From positions 1-59,362 of IMG/VR virus record IMGVR_UViG_3300030106_002463: a DNA stretch of 59,362 bases; one strand, given 5' to 3'. The DNA is from a virus. Below are positions 20,801-28,199 of the stretch, one piece after another. Within the stretch, counting starts at the first letter, position 1, and each line of letters starts with the position of its first letter. The translations under genes were made by a program, and so were the position numbers. Under the pieces are notes generated by a model. That model had not been told where the DNA came from, searched no databases, and saw only the letters and a program-made list of their open reading frames with translations.

Positions 20801-23800
20801 TCGACAACCTTCTTATCAAGGATGGTCGAGGGGTTCGGATCGATCCTGGCGGTACGATGCCCTACCGCGCCCAAGGTGGTCTCAAGAACGATATGAGGGA
20901 TGGCCTCTGGGGTCCGACCGCCAGCGACATAGACTCCATGAGAGATCCGGGGATTGCTTTCGAAGCTTCCCAGGTCTTTGACAAGGTTACAGACGAAGAC
21001 TTGGTGAACGGAATCGACAAGGTTATTTCCATTCCTGTCGATGATCTTCGCAAAGCTGTGCGTGACTTTGGCCCCGTTGACCCCGACGAGAACGAAGAAG
21101 CGTTCAATATCCTTGAGGCGAGAAGAAGAGACCTAGCCTCTCGCAAGGCAGATATCGTCGGCGATAGCAGCGCCGCAGCGCAGTTCATCAGCACTAGCCA
21201 GCCCGGAAGAAGGTTCTCGCTGAACGATCTTCAGTGGGAAGGCAAGGGGACTGCGAACCAAGAGACTAGCTCTGTCGAATCCTTCTCCCCCGACAGGGCG
21301 ATGGAAAAAGTCTCCGAGTCTACAAACGTAAAGGGCCGAGAGAGGGATCGCAAAGTAGTCAGAGCGATAAAGGACTTCAAGACCTCTCCCGACTTCGACA
21401 TAAACGAGACCACTCCTAAGGAGTGGGGTCCGATAGATGATATCTCTAGGCCCTCTTATGGTGTCGTGGTCAAGGATGACCAAGGCAATATTGTCCTAAG
21501 AGAAGTCGCGAACTTTTTTGACGGGTATCACTGGAGCATCGCCAAGGGCAGGCTCGACCCCGGAGAATCCCCCTTAGAAACTGCGGTCAGAGAACTCCGA
21601 GAAGAGACCGGAATATCTGAAGACACTGTTCCGAACTTCAGAATCGTCGGAGCCTTGCCGGGGCCGTACTCTTCAGGGTACAGCGACACCTATCTGTATG
21701 TTGCAGAATTCGACAGTCAGCCGGTAGACCAGGGTATCTCCGAATTCGGAAACGACTTACTGGAAGATACTCCTGGGTTTATTCCGAGGGTATCCAAGGA
21801 TAAGGCTACTGTTTCCGCCGATCAGTCGATAATGGATGAGACTTCCATACCGATTGCCCTTGGGGAAAAGCAGCCTCGCAAGCTGTCTGCAACAAACGAG
21901 AGACTTGTTGAGCTAAACATGGAGACTGCCCGCACGAAAGGGGACAGATCTTATGATGTCCTTCAGGCTGCGATCAGTCCTCCCCTCGTACACAAGAGTC
22001 TTTGGGAATCCATAAAGGATGTTCTGTCGGATAGGCCGCTTGCTTGGTTCAGGCAGAAGTTCGTGGACAAGTATGAAGGAATTCGAAGGGCTGTCGAAAA
22101 GGCTAGGGAGATCAGAGGAGACGACAGCTACCTGCTCGCCGGGATGGATGCGCTCAAGGCCGCTTATCTCTCGGACAAGTCCAAGGGCATAACTCAGGAA
22201 GCCATCACATCCGGACAGCTAATCTACAAAGACGGCATAACCAGAGTAGATACCAGCAAGAAGGGCCTTGTCGAAATAATTCAGCCCTTGTTCGATGGGA
22301 ATGTCGATCTGCTGCGCGATTGGCATACATGGATGATCGCGAACAGAGAGGGGAGATTCGAGAGGGAAGGCCGCATGGTCTCGATGACTCCCCAGGAGAG
22401 GCAGACCGTACTCGACACAGCCAGAGCTAACGGCTGGACTGAGTTGTTCGAATCTGTGAATCGTGATTATCAGGAATGGAACGGTGCCATCGTTGACTAC
22501 ATGGTGTCTACCGGCGTAATCAACGAGCAGATGGGTGAAATCTTCAAAAAGTACGGGGACTACATCCCGTTCTACCGAGAGTTCGAAGGGGAAGCTGACG
22601 AGCGTTTGATCGCTGGGATGCAAGATCTTATCGGTGAAGAGCTTGCACAGATGGAAGCCGATGGCCGGATGCCTCCGGTGACTTCGGCTCAAAGGGCCAG
22701 AATGCCAGCCTCCATGTTTGGCTCTTTGACTGGAGTCAAGCCTCCGCGAAAGGCGAAGGGCGGAGAATCGATGGTCGTCGATCCTCTTACCGGGATCATG
22801 CGTAACCTTGAGGCTGCTGTTACCAGCGGGATGAAGAACGTCGCAGCTACAAGGGTCATGGACGATGCGGTTCTCATCGGTATGGCTACTGAAGTAGAGC
22901 CCAACCAGAGAAGAGCAGACACTCATGTTGTCCGGATGAATGGAGAGGACAGATTCTTCAATGTATTCGATCCCCTCCTCCACGATTCTCTCGCTGGTAT
23001 GGGCGAAGGTAGGATTAAATACCTGAACTTCTTCTCTGCCCCCGCTCAGTTCTTGAGAGAGATGGTTACTAGAAGTCCTGACTTTATCATGGCTAACCTC
23101 CTAAGAGACTCCTTGTCCACTTGGACTACTGCCGGGGGGACGAAGCCCGTCGTCGATACCATGAGGAACTTCTTCAGTGGTGAGACGGAAGCTTCCAGAG
23201 CCTTGCAGAGTGCTGGCATTATAAGCGGGTTCGACAATGCGAGAACCAGCAAGGATTTAGCCAAGAAGTTTGGCAAGAAGCTGAGAGATCAAGGCCAGAC
23301 TCCGGGCAAAAAGATCCCGTTCTGGGGTACAGCTACGAAGCTCTGGGAGTGGAGTGGCGATGTCTCTACTAAGTCGGATGCGGCTACTCGTCAGGCTGTT
23401 TATGAGAGTGTCCTTCAGGAGCTTCTTGAGAAGGGTGTGAGCAGAGGTCAGGCCGAGGCTGAAGCGATCTATCAGGCTGCGGAGGTCATCAACTTCTCCC
23501 GGCGCGGTAACTCTGCGCTTGCCAAGATCATCACCGCAGTCATTCCCTTCATGAACGCAAGAATCCAGGGTCTAGACCTTCTCTACAGGGCTGGTACTGG
23601 TAAGTATTCGACCGTCACAAATGAGACTCGGAACAGAGCCTTGATCGGATTCTTGAGCAGGGCCTCGCTCCTTGCGACTACATCTTTGATGTACGCAGGA
23701 ATGGTGGAAGACGAGGACGAGTACAAAGCTGCTCGACCTGAAGAGCGAGACGACAACTGGATTATTCCTGGGTTCGGCGACATGCCGGGGTTCAAGATTC

Positions 23801-24633
23801 CTGTCCCGTTCGAAGTGGGCTTTCTGTTTAAGACTGTCCCTGAGAGGGTCTACCATTACTACAGCGGAGATCAGACTTACAAGCAGAGTGTTGATGCTAT
23901 AAAGAGAGGGGTTGTATCTACCCTTGAGTTCAACGTCTTTGGGCCTCAGATAACGAAACCCGCGATGGAAGCAATGATGAATCATTCCTTCTACACGGGT
24001 AGCACTATCGTGCCTTGGTATCTCACTGATGCCGACCCTGAGTACCAGAAGAGACTCAGCACGAATGAGCTTGCAGTCACGATAGGCGATGCCTTCAATG
24101 CTTCCCCGCTCAAGGTTGAGCATGTGTTGAGGGGGTATACAGGAACTCTAGGAGGTTACATCCTTACCGTTGCAGATTGGGGTATGCGTAACCTGAAGGG
24201 ACTTCCGGCTAGGCCCACCCTCAGGGCAGATCAGATGATGATTGCGAGAAGGTTCTTGCAGGACAGTGAGGGAGCAGAAGGCTTGATGTCTGAGTGGTAC
24301 ACATTCAGAAACTCCACGAGAGGAATCATGAAAGCCTTTAATACTGCCAAGAAAGATGGCGATCTCGAAGCGGCTAGGGAAATATTCGAGAAGAACTCAG
24401 GTGTTGTATCGGTAAATAGTGCGGTAAACCAGATAGATAATCAGTTGACTAGGCTCCGAAGAGCGGAGAGGTTTATCTTGATGGACCCGAAGACTACGCC
24501 AGATCAAAAGGCCGAAGCGGTTAAGAGAATAGACGCATCCAGAAACGCCATACTATCTGCCTCCAAGAAGATCATGGAGACCGCCGACCTCTCTCCGAAG
24601 CTCCCGTTCCCCCTGTCGATACTGGATGATTAG
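14863..24633 (+). CDS. giant polyvalent virion protein with metallopeptidase-, ART-, kinase- and Nudix-like modules
   Basis: At 3256 residues this is one sixth of the genome. Visible modules in order: an HEAIH zinc-peptidase motif at 919-923 with a downstream Glu-rich helix (about 972-987); an ADP-ribosyltransferase-like region (LYRGTS near 1464, a Ser-rich SVSDPSYKTA element, terminal strands near 1546-1560); a kinase-like region with a conserved Lys near 1896 and a WLGNWDV...DNLL...DPGG catalytic-loop-like segment at about 1969-1998; a perfect Nudix box at 2229-2251; and a C-terminal region around 2729-2760 resembling a large-polyvalent-protein domain (SPDFIMANLLRDS). Such proteins are known in phages and conjugative elements as co-injected multi-domain effectors. 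Ejection with the genome is inferred from its place after the transglycosylase. Confidence 0.85.
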   Translation: MAWIDGAENGIQLPDGQVVSFPPGVSEDQAYAQLKSERPELFEKPSGFIPAAQSTITRMAGALSAAPSTVLGGLGDQRALDEAGKIYEQTAREAAEILPEPTQYTDIIEDYKEDGLAEAASTAWTFAREQVGISTPYMVPAMVAGKVGASDLVAGSKLGQRVGTGLARFLPVLRAGATAAPHPLLKAGFGAAFGIGTLATQFFADNLERQYEVASEGGEQTVTPDDISNFAAAAAAGPQAAMDYIFVALTGGIGRGAQLAASQSLKQSLAATTTQAGKATLGRTIGRGAVESLTEFPTELMQTVLERAQAGESISFDDAEFVDEMKATIAGTIPVVGAFGAAGTYRSHRANKKAEENWNKMSDEERRLRKSQDSQREAARQAEIERAERIQSQNEARWRAANEQAARNNDTIEQAALQAQENTPVEIEDVIEAADSRNILVDTDGFRAFVSRQTGGRTPNLKKTTNQERRRIRSILSGLKVQEFVEEDGGAYMPMFTRKQFDNAVEGTRKSKSIDSDVVRQVLGMGVSDTDKAVAATIVKEMETRGYAKREKQKDGTNPLKPRDNAYTEDNYEELLKIGQENGRITQGDFEKVTRKYGRSPYKAFISDMRVRGDLHKTDKVKGVFTPITYQDIQEADDGRTLTVGDYEVTTEPAEGYFVRGPNGEIVDGALSRKDAVESAQILKHRSRSYTIKKNGQAVKTYKNKNNARDAAALIQEADPAARVEVSSNAPVGFTVDKNKSKGFSTIERVNEEGRRTSVLEYGFSPDENAANVLRDERISEITPGLADWDVRSVKEKDRARERLSGFLRARGVRLDPAQREEFTTPDERTSFDPERRIEGDQTQRNQTILNELEQALVDAGIDQDVAAKVVNESVNAEGFFDPNLGGLRTLAVNLNHPTVRNAKTEAELRQAVRGIVNHEAIHAMRDLDLFTMNEWNALKNATLRVKRSDGKTFADWAQETYEGIPGYETKESVEEEAVAEMYRQFYSDQNVRRQIAGQPRTLLERIQRFMERLVNAFSGIGFGDASQVIQGIGKVQARERGQVRTLKDTEALSQRNAAAIRRQVEQRQAEAEQPESREGKKPLKRHSITGPRMLEEFERREEVSDQEFQDQYNEELSRRSVAGTNSTILTVPGDFMPSDMTAKFSIDASNMSDSDLLITKNSNIPEVLEYLNVDADPNEIGEIQDVLATINRAIVGVLSGERERLRALDLNEEDIKKLEGVLKFTRVDYGSNGLHQLEREIATQYGRTDFGGDLIDSYRQFANSAFGYESEPGRILSSMVDEGYVISGVQNDYDFGISFVDPTSRSASEENLTLPVPLTVALHDLGKLRKEIKSGKELSAGTIASLHQRYVSPILNSFKSGSLGAPEGRTILRSLDFSPEGLKSGLKMVSAGASMAAYPFHQSNFENNSTLFEAINNLKTGMSEGDVHKLIDYSLSIPYQRAHAAIFKYIFERTSSDSTTPLYRGTSLSRFLFDISSKEESRSVSDPSYKTALDWAKDKAVGREISIDGLGELSSDANVSDGDFNEGVLLVLPVGSVKQQAPSTARFTSEAGSFTSGTFTVRNIVTYSNPSEFIEAHIKAFGNQIIDAAEIKRKVLNGELNKSDIIDGFIPSVNKGFSGLSQDLFSEIEEDQNSFIEWSGAVDSQASQVNTEEENYLYNDLDILVKVLNLMMADGALDDFNDSYSYYLANKPEAENAFSVSSNGSIQFNDEAYRRYLYDLEEQGKPVSEKTVEFLNRSVRKDPDFRTSLVRAISYLTSGRASESPADLLETPHIPIDPDEPFSSIFSGIGYTQRNAAGNDLGVPREIRFDSEGTRLGRGAIVTLSQTNNEMRSFGGKFLTDENEVTERAPVIGWTRPPKWSIVNVDEEGFQLVGGQTGSNEGGMYRNEETGEQYYVKTPRDPDIGRNEILASKLYQLAGVEVANADPAVRNGEFSVASTFVPGLETDQMLLTEERVPGVQENFAVDAWLGNWDVIGLVFDNLLIKDGRGVRIDPGGTMPYRAQGGLKNDMRDGLWGPTASDIDSMRDPGIAFEASQVFDKVTDEDLVNGIDKVISIPVDDLRKAVRDFGPVDPDENEEAFNILEARRRDLASRKADIVGDSSAAAQFISTSQPGRRFSLNDLQWEGKGTANQETSSVESFSPDRAMEKVSESTNVKGRERDRKVVRAIKDFKTSPDFDINETTPKEWGPIDDISRPSYGVVVKDDQGNIVLREVANFFDGYHWSIAKGRLDPGESPLETAVRELREETGISEDTVPNFRIVGALPGPYSSGYSDTYLYVAEFDSQPVDQGISEFGNDLLEDTPGFIPRVSKDKATVSADQSIMDETSIPIALGEKQPRKLSATNERLVELNMETARTKGDRSYDVLQAAISPPLVHKSLWESIKDVLSDRPLAWFRQKFVDKYEGIRRAVEKAREIRGDDSYLLAGMDALKAAYLSDKSKGITQEAITSGQLIYKDGITRVDTSKKGLVEIIQPLFDGNVDLLRDWHTWMIANREGRFEREGRMVSMTPQERQTVLDTARANGWTELFESVNRDYQEWNGAIVDYMVSTGVINEQMGEIFKKYGDYIPFYREFEGEADERLIAGMQDLIGEELAQMEADGRMPPVTSAQRARMPASMFGSLTGVKPPRKAKGGESMVVDPLTGIMRNLEAAVTSGMKNVAATRVMDDAVLIGMATEVEPNQRRADTHVVRMNGEDRFFNVFDPLLHDSLAGMGEGRIKYLNFFSAPAQFLREMVTRSPDFIMANLLRDSLSTWTTAGGTKPVVDTMRNFFSGETEASRALQSAGIISGFDNARTSKDLAKKFGKKLRDQGQTPGKKIPFWGTATKLWEWSGDVSTKSDAATRQAVYESVLQELLEKGVSRGQAEAEAIYQAAEVINFSRRGNSALAKIITAVIPFMNARIQGLDLLYRAGTGKYSTVTNETRNRALIGFLSRASLLATTSLMYAGMVEDEDEYKAARPEERDDNWIIPGFGDMPGFKIPVPFEVGFLFKTVPERVYHYYSGDQTYKQSVDAIKRGVVSTLEFNVFGPQITKPAMEAMMNHSFYTGSTIVPWYLTDADPEYQKRLSTNELAVTIGDAFNASPLKVEHVLRGYTGTLGGYILTVADWGMRNLKGLPARPTLRADQMMIARRFLQDSEGAEGLMSEWYTFRNSTRGIMKAFNTAKKDGDLEAAREIFEKNSGVVSVNSAVNQIDNQLTRLRRAERFILMDPKTTPDQKAEAVKRIDASRNAILSASKKIMETADLSPKLPFPLSILDD

Positions 24634-24635
24634 GC

Positions 24636-24953
24636 ATGGCTATTCTTTTTAAGGACGGTGTGTCGATAAATGGGGTCAAGCCTGAGTTGGTTCTCGGGCT
24701 ACAGATCGCCGACGGGTACTTCTCCGACAAGGGGATACCCAACATGATCGTAACGTCCATGACTGACGGAGATCACTCTACTGGGTCTCTTCATTACGTT
24801 GGCTACGCAGCCGACCTCAGGATATGGGCGATACAGAAAGAGCATTTGGCTGAGTTCACAGAGGGCTTAGCTTTAAGACTGGGAGAAGAGTTTGATGTGG
24901 TTCTTGAGGCAACTCATATCCACATGGAATTCCAACCCAAACACAATAGGTGA
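24636..24953 (+). CDS. M15-type peptidoglycan endopeptidase (endolysin)
   Basis: The 105-residue protein has the M15 (VanY/L-Ala-D-Glu peptidase) zinc signature: His53 and Asp60 in the segment DHSTGSLHYVGYAADLRI, and THIHMEF with His96. It should cut peptide cross-links of peptidoglycan at lysis. It is short but complete, with both zinc-ligand motifs present. It lies two bases after the giant gene and before a holin candidate and spanins, so this is the lysis cassette. Confidence 0.85.
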   Translation: MAILFKDGVSINGVKPELVLGLQIADGYFSDKGIPNMIVTSMTDGDHSTGSLHYVGYAADLRIWAIQKEHLAEFTEGLALRLGEEFDVVLEATHIHMEFQPKHNR

Positions 24954-24957
24954 ATAA

Positions 24958-25134
24958 ATGGATTGGATTCTCGCTAACGCTGGTAACGTGATTGATATTG
25001 CACTCAAGCTTGTCGGAGCTTTCGCTGTCGTTGCAACGATGACTCCTAACGAGTCTGACAACAACGTCGCTGACGGGTTAATGCGACTTATCAATATGCT
25101 TGGTGCAAACTTTGGCAAGGCCAATAACGCATAA
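24958..25134 (+). CDS. holin-like small membrane protein, 58 residues
   Basis: A short gene between the endopeptidase and the spanins. The stop TAA at 25132-25134 overlaps the next ATG at 25134. The product starts MDWILANAGNVIDIALKL and has one hydrophobic segment (about residues 10-28) followed by a polar amphipathic tail. A single short membrane segment inside a lysis cassette fits a pinholin or class III type holin, but there is no sequence proof. It is the best holin candidate in this cassette. Confidence 0.6.
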   Translation: MDWILANAGNVIDIALKLVGAFAVVATMTPNESDNNVADGLMRLINMLGANFGKANNA

Positions 25135-25409
25135 TGATTGAGTCTCTTCTGATATTTTTCTTCATCTTCCTTTTCGTAGTCGTCATTGTCCTCCTCTGGG
25201 GGAGGAGTAAGGAGCGTGTCGGAAGGATGGATGCGGAAAATTTAATATTAGAAAAGAGATCGGAGAGGCTATCCCGTGGCGTCGAAAAACTTATGGGGCC
25301 TCGTCCTACTCGTCGTGTTCTTATCAAGCATTGGGAGCGCCGGTTGCGCCAAGCGACCGGAGGTAATCCTGATACCCCCCTGCCCGACTCCAAACCTAGA
25401 AACGATTAG
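25134..25409 (+). CDS. inner-membrane spanin (Rz-like)
   Basis: The 91-residue protein has an N-terminal hydrophobic anchor (about residues 3-22, very Phe/Val-rich) followed by a charged helical periplasmic region. This is the layout of i-spanins. The next gene starts inside it in another frame, the classic Rz/Rz1 arrangement. Together they should fuse inner and outer membranes at the last step of lysis, which implies a Gram-negative host. Confidence 0.7.
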   Translation: MIESLLIFFFIFLFVVVIVLLWGRSKERVGRMDAENLILEKRSERLSRGVEKLMGPRPTRRVLIKHWERRLRQATGGNPDTPLPDSKPRND

Positions 25410-25503
25410 GTCTCTCAGGGAAGATGAGATACCAGATGCGATACTTGAATATCTTATAGACATAGATATGTATTGCTCTGCTGTCGATTATGTCCGTGAG
25501 TGA
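25276..25503 (+). CDS. outer-membrane lipoprotein spanin (Rz1-like)
   Basis: The 75-residue product has a signal peptide (MASKNLWGLVLLVVFLSS) and a lipobox ending in SAGC near residue 24, which would be lipidated. A Pro-containing mature part follows. It overlaps the i-spanin gene by 134 bases in a different frame and extends past it, an overlapped Rz/Rz1 pair. Two Cys in PPCPTP and MYC may form disulfides. The arrangement makes the call fairly firm despite low sequence conservation in this family. Confidence 0.75.
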   Translation: MASKNLWGLVLLVVFLSSIGSAGCAKRPEVILIPPCPTPNLETIRSLREDEIPDAILEYLIDIDMYCSAVDYVRE

Positions 25504-25511
25504 ACAAGGAG

Positions 25512-25536
25512 GCCCCTGCGAAAGCGGGGGCTTTTT
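25512..25536 (+). terminator. intrinsic terminator after the lysis cassette
   Basis: An 8-bp stem (25512-25519 with 25524-25531) closed by a GAAA tetraloop is followed by TTTTT at 25532-25536. It lies just after the spanin stop and directly before the ATG at 25539, so it should end most late transcription. Confidence 0.85.
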
Positions 25537-25538
25537 AT

Positions 25539-26408
25539 ATGGCAGACAGAGATCGAGTGACTGAAGAGAAGGTCAGGAGAGACATTCATCAACTGAAGCC
25601 TCCCCCGCCCTACAAGAGAGCATCAAAGAAGCCTTCATTGGGAAAGACAATACTCGTTGTACCGGACAGTCATGCAAAGCCTGGGATATCTAATCACAGG
25701 TTTGAATGGCTTGGGAGATTAGCAGTAGACAAGAGGCCAGATTACATCGTCAATCTCGGCGACTTGTGGGACATGCACTCTCTCAATTCATTCGATAAGC
25801 CGGGGAGCAAGTCCTTCAACGGCGCAAGCTACTGGAAGGACATCGACATCGGCCTTGATGCGATGCTTCGATTTCACTTGCAAATCGAGTCATACAACAA
25901 GGGGCGCAAGAAAGACAAGTACAATCCCAAGAAGATTTTCTGCATAGGGAATCATGAAAACAGAATAAACAAGTTCATAGAGTCTGAGCCTAGATTTGAA
26001 GAGATCATATCCCTAGATGATCTAAGGCTTGGAGAGCTTGGCTGGGAAGAGGTTCCTTTCCTTGCGATCAAGAAGATTGAGGGATGTTCCTTTTCTCATT
26101 ATTTCACGTCTGGGGTTATGGGGAGACCTATTGCTGGGATGCACCAAGCCGCCAGCCTGCTCACAAAGCAGTTCGGAACCTGCATCCAAGGGCACACCCA
26201 CACCTTCGACCACTCAGTCAGAACAGACAGTGGGGGGAAAGACCTACACGGGCTAGTCGCTGGGTGTTACTTCGAACACTCAGAGTCGTGGGCTGGACCG
26301 GCTAACCAGATGTGGAGGAGGGGTGTTTGCTTGCTCCATAACGTCAAGGCAGGCGACTTCGATGTCGAATGGATCGGAATGGAGCGGATCAAAGCAACGT
26401 ACTCCTAA
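25539..26408 (+). CDS. calcineurin-like metallophosphoesterase
   Basis: The five metal-binding motifs are visible in order: DSHAKP, GDLWDMHS, GNHENR, a His-containing HYFTSG segment and GHTHT. This defines the metallophosphoesterase fold. An earlier in-frame start lies inside the terminator stem, so I chose the ATG just after it (289 residues). The substrate is unknown; phage members include protein phosphatases and nucleases. It follows the lysis terminator and so may be expressed at a reduced level or from its own promoter. Confidence 0.8.
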   Translation: MADRDRVTEEKVRRDIHQLKPPPPYKRASKKPSLGKTILVVPDSHAKPGISNHRFEWLGRLAVDKRPDYIVNLGDLWDMHSLNSFDKPGSKSFNGASYWKDIDIGLDAMLRFHLQIESYNKGRKKDKYNPKKIFCIGNHENRINKFIESEPRFEEIISLDDLRLGELGWEEVPFLAIKKIEGCSFSHYFTSGVMGRPIAGMHQAASLLTKQFGTCIQGHTHTFDHSVRTDSGGKDLHGLVAGCYFEHSESWAGPANQMWRRGVCLLHNVKAGDFDVEWIGMERIKATYS

Positions 26409-26760
26409 GGTTCTTTCTAAAAGAGATAGGCTTCACCAGATCCATAGGTGGCTTATCTATGAGTTCAAAAGAAAGTCTAGGCTTCGCGTAGAGAAGCTTC
26501 CCAAAGCAGAGAAAGATTGCCTCGGATACGTCGAGATCGGATCGGGCGTACCCTTGATAAGAGTAAGTAAATTCTTATCAAGGAGTGAGTCTATCTCTGT
26601 CCTTCTGCACGAATACTCCCACGTCCTATCCCATTACGAACACGGCCCCCATTGGAATCGATCCTACGGGGGCCACGACAAACAATTCTATTCAATACTT
26701 TGTAACGTAGAAAACAGGTACTTTTATGACAGTGGAAATGTTGAAAGTCAGGACTTCTGA
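26362..26760 (+). CDS. SprT/zincin-like protein with HEYSH motif
   Basis: The protein contains LLHEYSHVLSHYEHGPHW, a HExxH zinc-peptidase signature with a further His downstream, in a compact chain of about 130 residues. This resembles SprT-like or minimal gluzincin proteins. The start is uncertain because the frame opens inside the metallophosphoesterase gene; ATG 26362 is used here and ATG 26323 is possible. It overlaps the following gene by 35 bases. The substrate is unknown. Confidence 0.6.
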   Translation: MSNGSEWSGSKQRTPKVLSKRDRLHQIHRWLIYEFKRKSRLRVEKLPKAEKDCLGYVEIGSGVPLIRVSKFLSRSESISVLLHEYSHVLSHYEHGPHWNRSYGGHDKQFYSILCNVENRYFYDSGNVESQDF

Positions 26761-26941
26761 CAAGGGATCTTTAGCTAAGTTATACCAAGCTAAGATATGC
26801 CTGACTAACGCGGAAGGGTTTCTCGCCTCCGAGGAGGTGGAGCAGGCTTTAGGGGAGAGCCTGTATTACGAGGTCCGAAAGGAATTGCAGAACCTCATGA
26901 AAGGGATCGACGTAAGCTTAAGGATTGCAGAGAAACGGTAG
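26726..26941 (+). CDS. small helical protein, function unknown
   Basis: The 71-residue protein is charged and alpha-helical, with no recognisable domain. It starts inside the HEYSH gene with AGG 9 bases upstream. Its stop codon (26939-26941) coincides with the 3' end of the leftward tRNA-Ile gene. It is the last rightward gene before the leftward recombination block. Confidence 0.5.
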   Translation: MTVEMLKVRTSDKGSLAKLYQAKICLTNAEGFLASEEVEQALGESLYYEVRKELQNLMKGIDVSLRIAEKR

Positions 26942-27012
26942 GCTCGCCGGGACTCGAACCCGGAACCACCCGCTTATAAGACGGGCACTCTAACCAGTTG
27001 AGCTACGAGCCC
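26939..27012 (-). tRNA. tRNA-Ile (anticodon UAU)
   Basis: The minus strand folds as a standard cloverleaf: acceptor GGGCTCG pairing with CGAGCC plus a G-U pair, a D-arm, anticodon stem CCCGT/GCGGG with loop CTTATAA, and T-arm CCGGG/CCCGG with TTCGAGT. The anticodon TAT reads AUA, a codon the phage uses often. Bases beyond the discriminator read CCG, so the terminal A of CCA must be added by the host enzyme. Confidence 0.92.
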
Positions 27013-27024
27013 ACTTCTCATACT

Positions 27025-27204
27025 TTACTTAACCATTCTTTCCACAGCAGTCCGGATCAGGTGCGACATGGAAACATCCTGTCGCTTAGCCAGAGTGCGG
27101 AGCTTTTTAATATCAGCCTTAGGAAGAAGAAGCGTAAAGCTTCGGGCGCTCCCCGGCTTGAAGATACTGGGTCGGCCCTTCTTGTTGGTCGTCTTGCTAG
27201 GCAT
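27025..27204 (-). CDS. ribbon-helix-helix DNA-binding protein, 59 residues
   Basis: A short gene begins directly after the DUF3310 stop (TAA then ATG). The product has a basic N-terminus (MPSKTTNKKGRPS), a strand RSFTLLLPKADI, and two helices ending MSHLIRTAVERMVK. This is the ribbon-helix-helix layout of Arc/CopG-type regulators. It is a candidate binder of the palindromes at 30916 and 45346 or of the promoter array; no direct evidence links them. Confidence 0.7.
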   Translation of the reverse strand: MPSKTTNKKGRPSIFKPGSARSFTLLLPKADIKKLRTLAKRQDVSMSHLIRTAVERMVK

Positions 27205-27450
27205 TTACTTTCCTTTTCTTTCAGCTATGGAGATTCTTCTCTCCAAGTAGAAAATAGCTTTTCCTACGTCTTCGATAAGAGAGATACTTTCTCCCTTTCT
27301 TCCTGCTCTTGAAATGTATTTGAGAGCGTTACCAAGGTGGTAGTCAAGCTCCCAATCCTCTATCACCTTTACTGGTTCATAGATCCTTCCCTCCGTGTAG
27401 TGAGCAGGGTTCTTCACGGAGTCAAACTTTCTACTCAAATCGGTACTCAC
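27205..27450 (-). CDS. DUF3310 protein
   Basis: The 81-residue protein shows the DUF3310 pattern: NPAHYTEGRIYEPVKVIEDW, then LGNALKYISRAGRKG and a final KAIFYLERRI helix. This small family is frequent in phages near nucleotide or DNA-metabolism genes; its biochemical role is not established. The start is GTG 27450 with GGAAG upstream, overlapping the preceding gene by 20 bases. Confidence 0.85.
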   Translation of the reverse strand: MSTDLSRKFDSVKNPAHYTEGRIYEPVKVIEDWELDYHLGNALKYISRAGRKGESISLIEDVGKAIFYLERRISIAERKGK

Positions 27451-27928
27451 TTACAATTTCTTCCAGTCTTTCAACAGCTTCAGGGTTTCTCTTCAGCTCA
27501 GATCTGGATTCGAACCCAACCAGATCCTTCAGGATCCACAGGCAAATTTGCTCGCCCGTAAGGTCTTTGTCGAAGACTGTTCCTTCCTTGCCGTACCTGT
27601 TTATAAGCCAAGCCGAGAACTCTTCGGGCTCACTCCTGCACAGCATGGATACGATAGAGCCAATCTTGGTAGCTCTCTTGATGTCCTGAGGCTCGACGGG
27701 TTGGTCGCTCTCGGCCTCCATCTGAACCAGGGCGCAAGCGAATCTTGTGTTCGGTTGCTGGAGCATGAGGGATCTCACCCTAGATGCTTCAATCGATTTA
27801 GCTGGAGAGTTATGGGGGTTATCAAGAATGTCTTCAGGGTTTATCCGAAGAACAATCTTGTGACCGCCGGAGCTAGTCATGCTGGCCGAGACTAGTTGGG
27901 CTTCGAACTTGATTGCGATGTCTTCCAT
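27431..27928 (-). CDS. hypothetical protein in the recombination operon
   Basis: A 165-residue protein. The first 35 residues are strand-rich (MEDIAIKFEAQLVSASMTSSG, then HKIVLRINPED); the rest is mostly helical. No family is recognised. It sits between the HNH-like gene and DUF3310 and overlaps both (37 and 20 bases), so it belongs to the same operon. A role in DNA recombination or replication is only suggested by position. Confidence 0.55.
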   Translation of the reverse strand: MEDIAIKFEAQLVSASMTSSGGHKIVLRINPEDILDNPHNSPAKSIEASRVRSLMLQQPNTRFACALVQMEAESDQPVEPQDIKRATKIGSIVSMLCRSEPEEFSAWLINRYGKEGTVFDKDLTGEQICLWILKDLVGFESRSELKRNPEAVERLEEIVSEYRFE

Positions 27929-28191
27929 TCTTCAAACTTTTCCGAAGACCACTCCATCGGATCAATGCCGTACTTAATCCAGAAGTTGATCTCTCTTCCA
28001 TGTGTGTGACAGAGCGTGTGGTCAGTTCTACAGAGAGGGACGGCTAGATCATCTCCGCATCTCTTCATGCCCATCCCGCTCAGAGTTCCTGTAACGGAGT
28101 ATCTGGGGTGGTGAGCATCGGCTCCGTCAGAGCCGCACACTAGACAAGCGTGCGACCTGACGAAGCGTAGATACTCTTCAGACTTGAACAT
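27892..28191 (-). CDS. DUF968-like HNH-fold protein
   Basis: The 99-residue protein has CLVCGS near residue 15, ADAHHPRY, a Gly/Met-rich loop, and VPLCRTDHTLCHTHG. This Cys/His arrangement matches the DUF968/NinB-NinG-neighbourhood HNH-like proteins of phage recombination modules. The frame opens further upstream, but the ATG at 28191 gives the conserved N-terminus (MFKSEEYLRFVR). It may be a structure-specific nuclease; activity is inferred. Confidence 0.7.
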   Translation of the reverse strand: MFKSEEYLRFVRSHACLVCGSDGADAHHPRYSVTGTLSGMGMKRCGDDLAVPLCRTDHTLCHTHGREINFWIKYGIDPMEWSSEKFEEWKTSQSSSKPN

Positions 28192-28199
28192 GAAGAGTT

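Noticed and set aside
22219-22983. Leftward 254-codon frame inside the giant polyvalent gene
   Set aside because: The opposite frame is continuous over 9.8 kb with recognisable motifs; this one has no RBS or family pattern.
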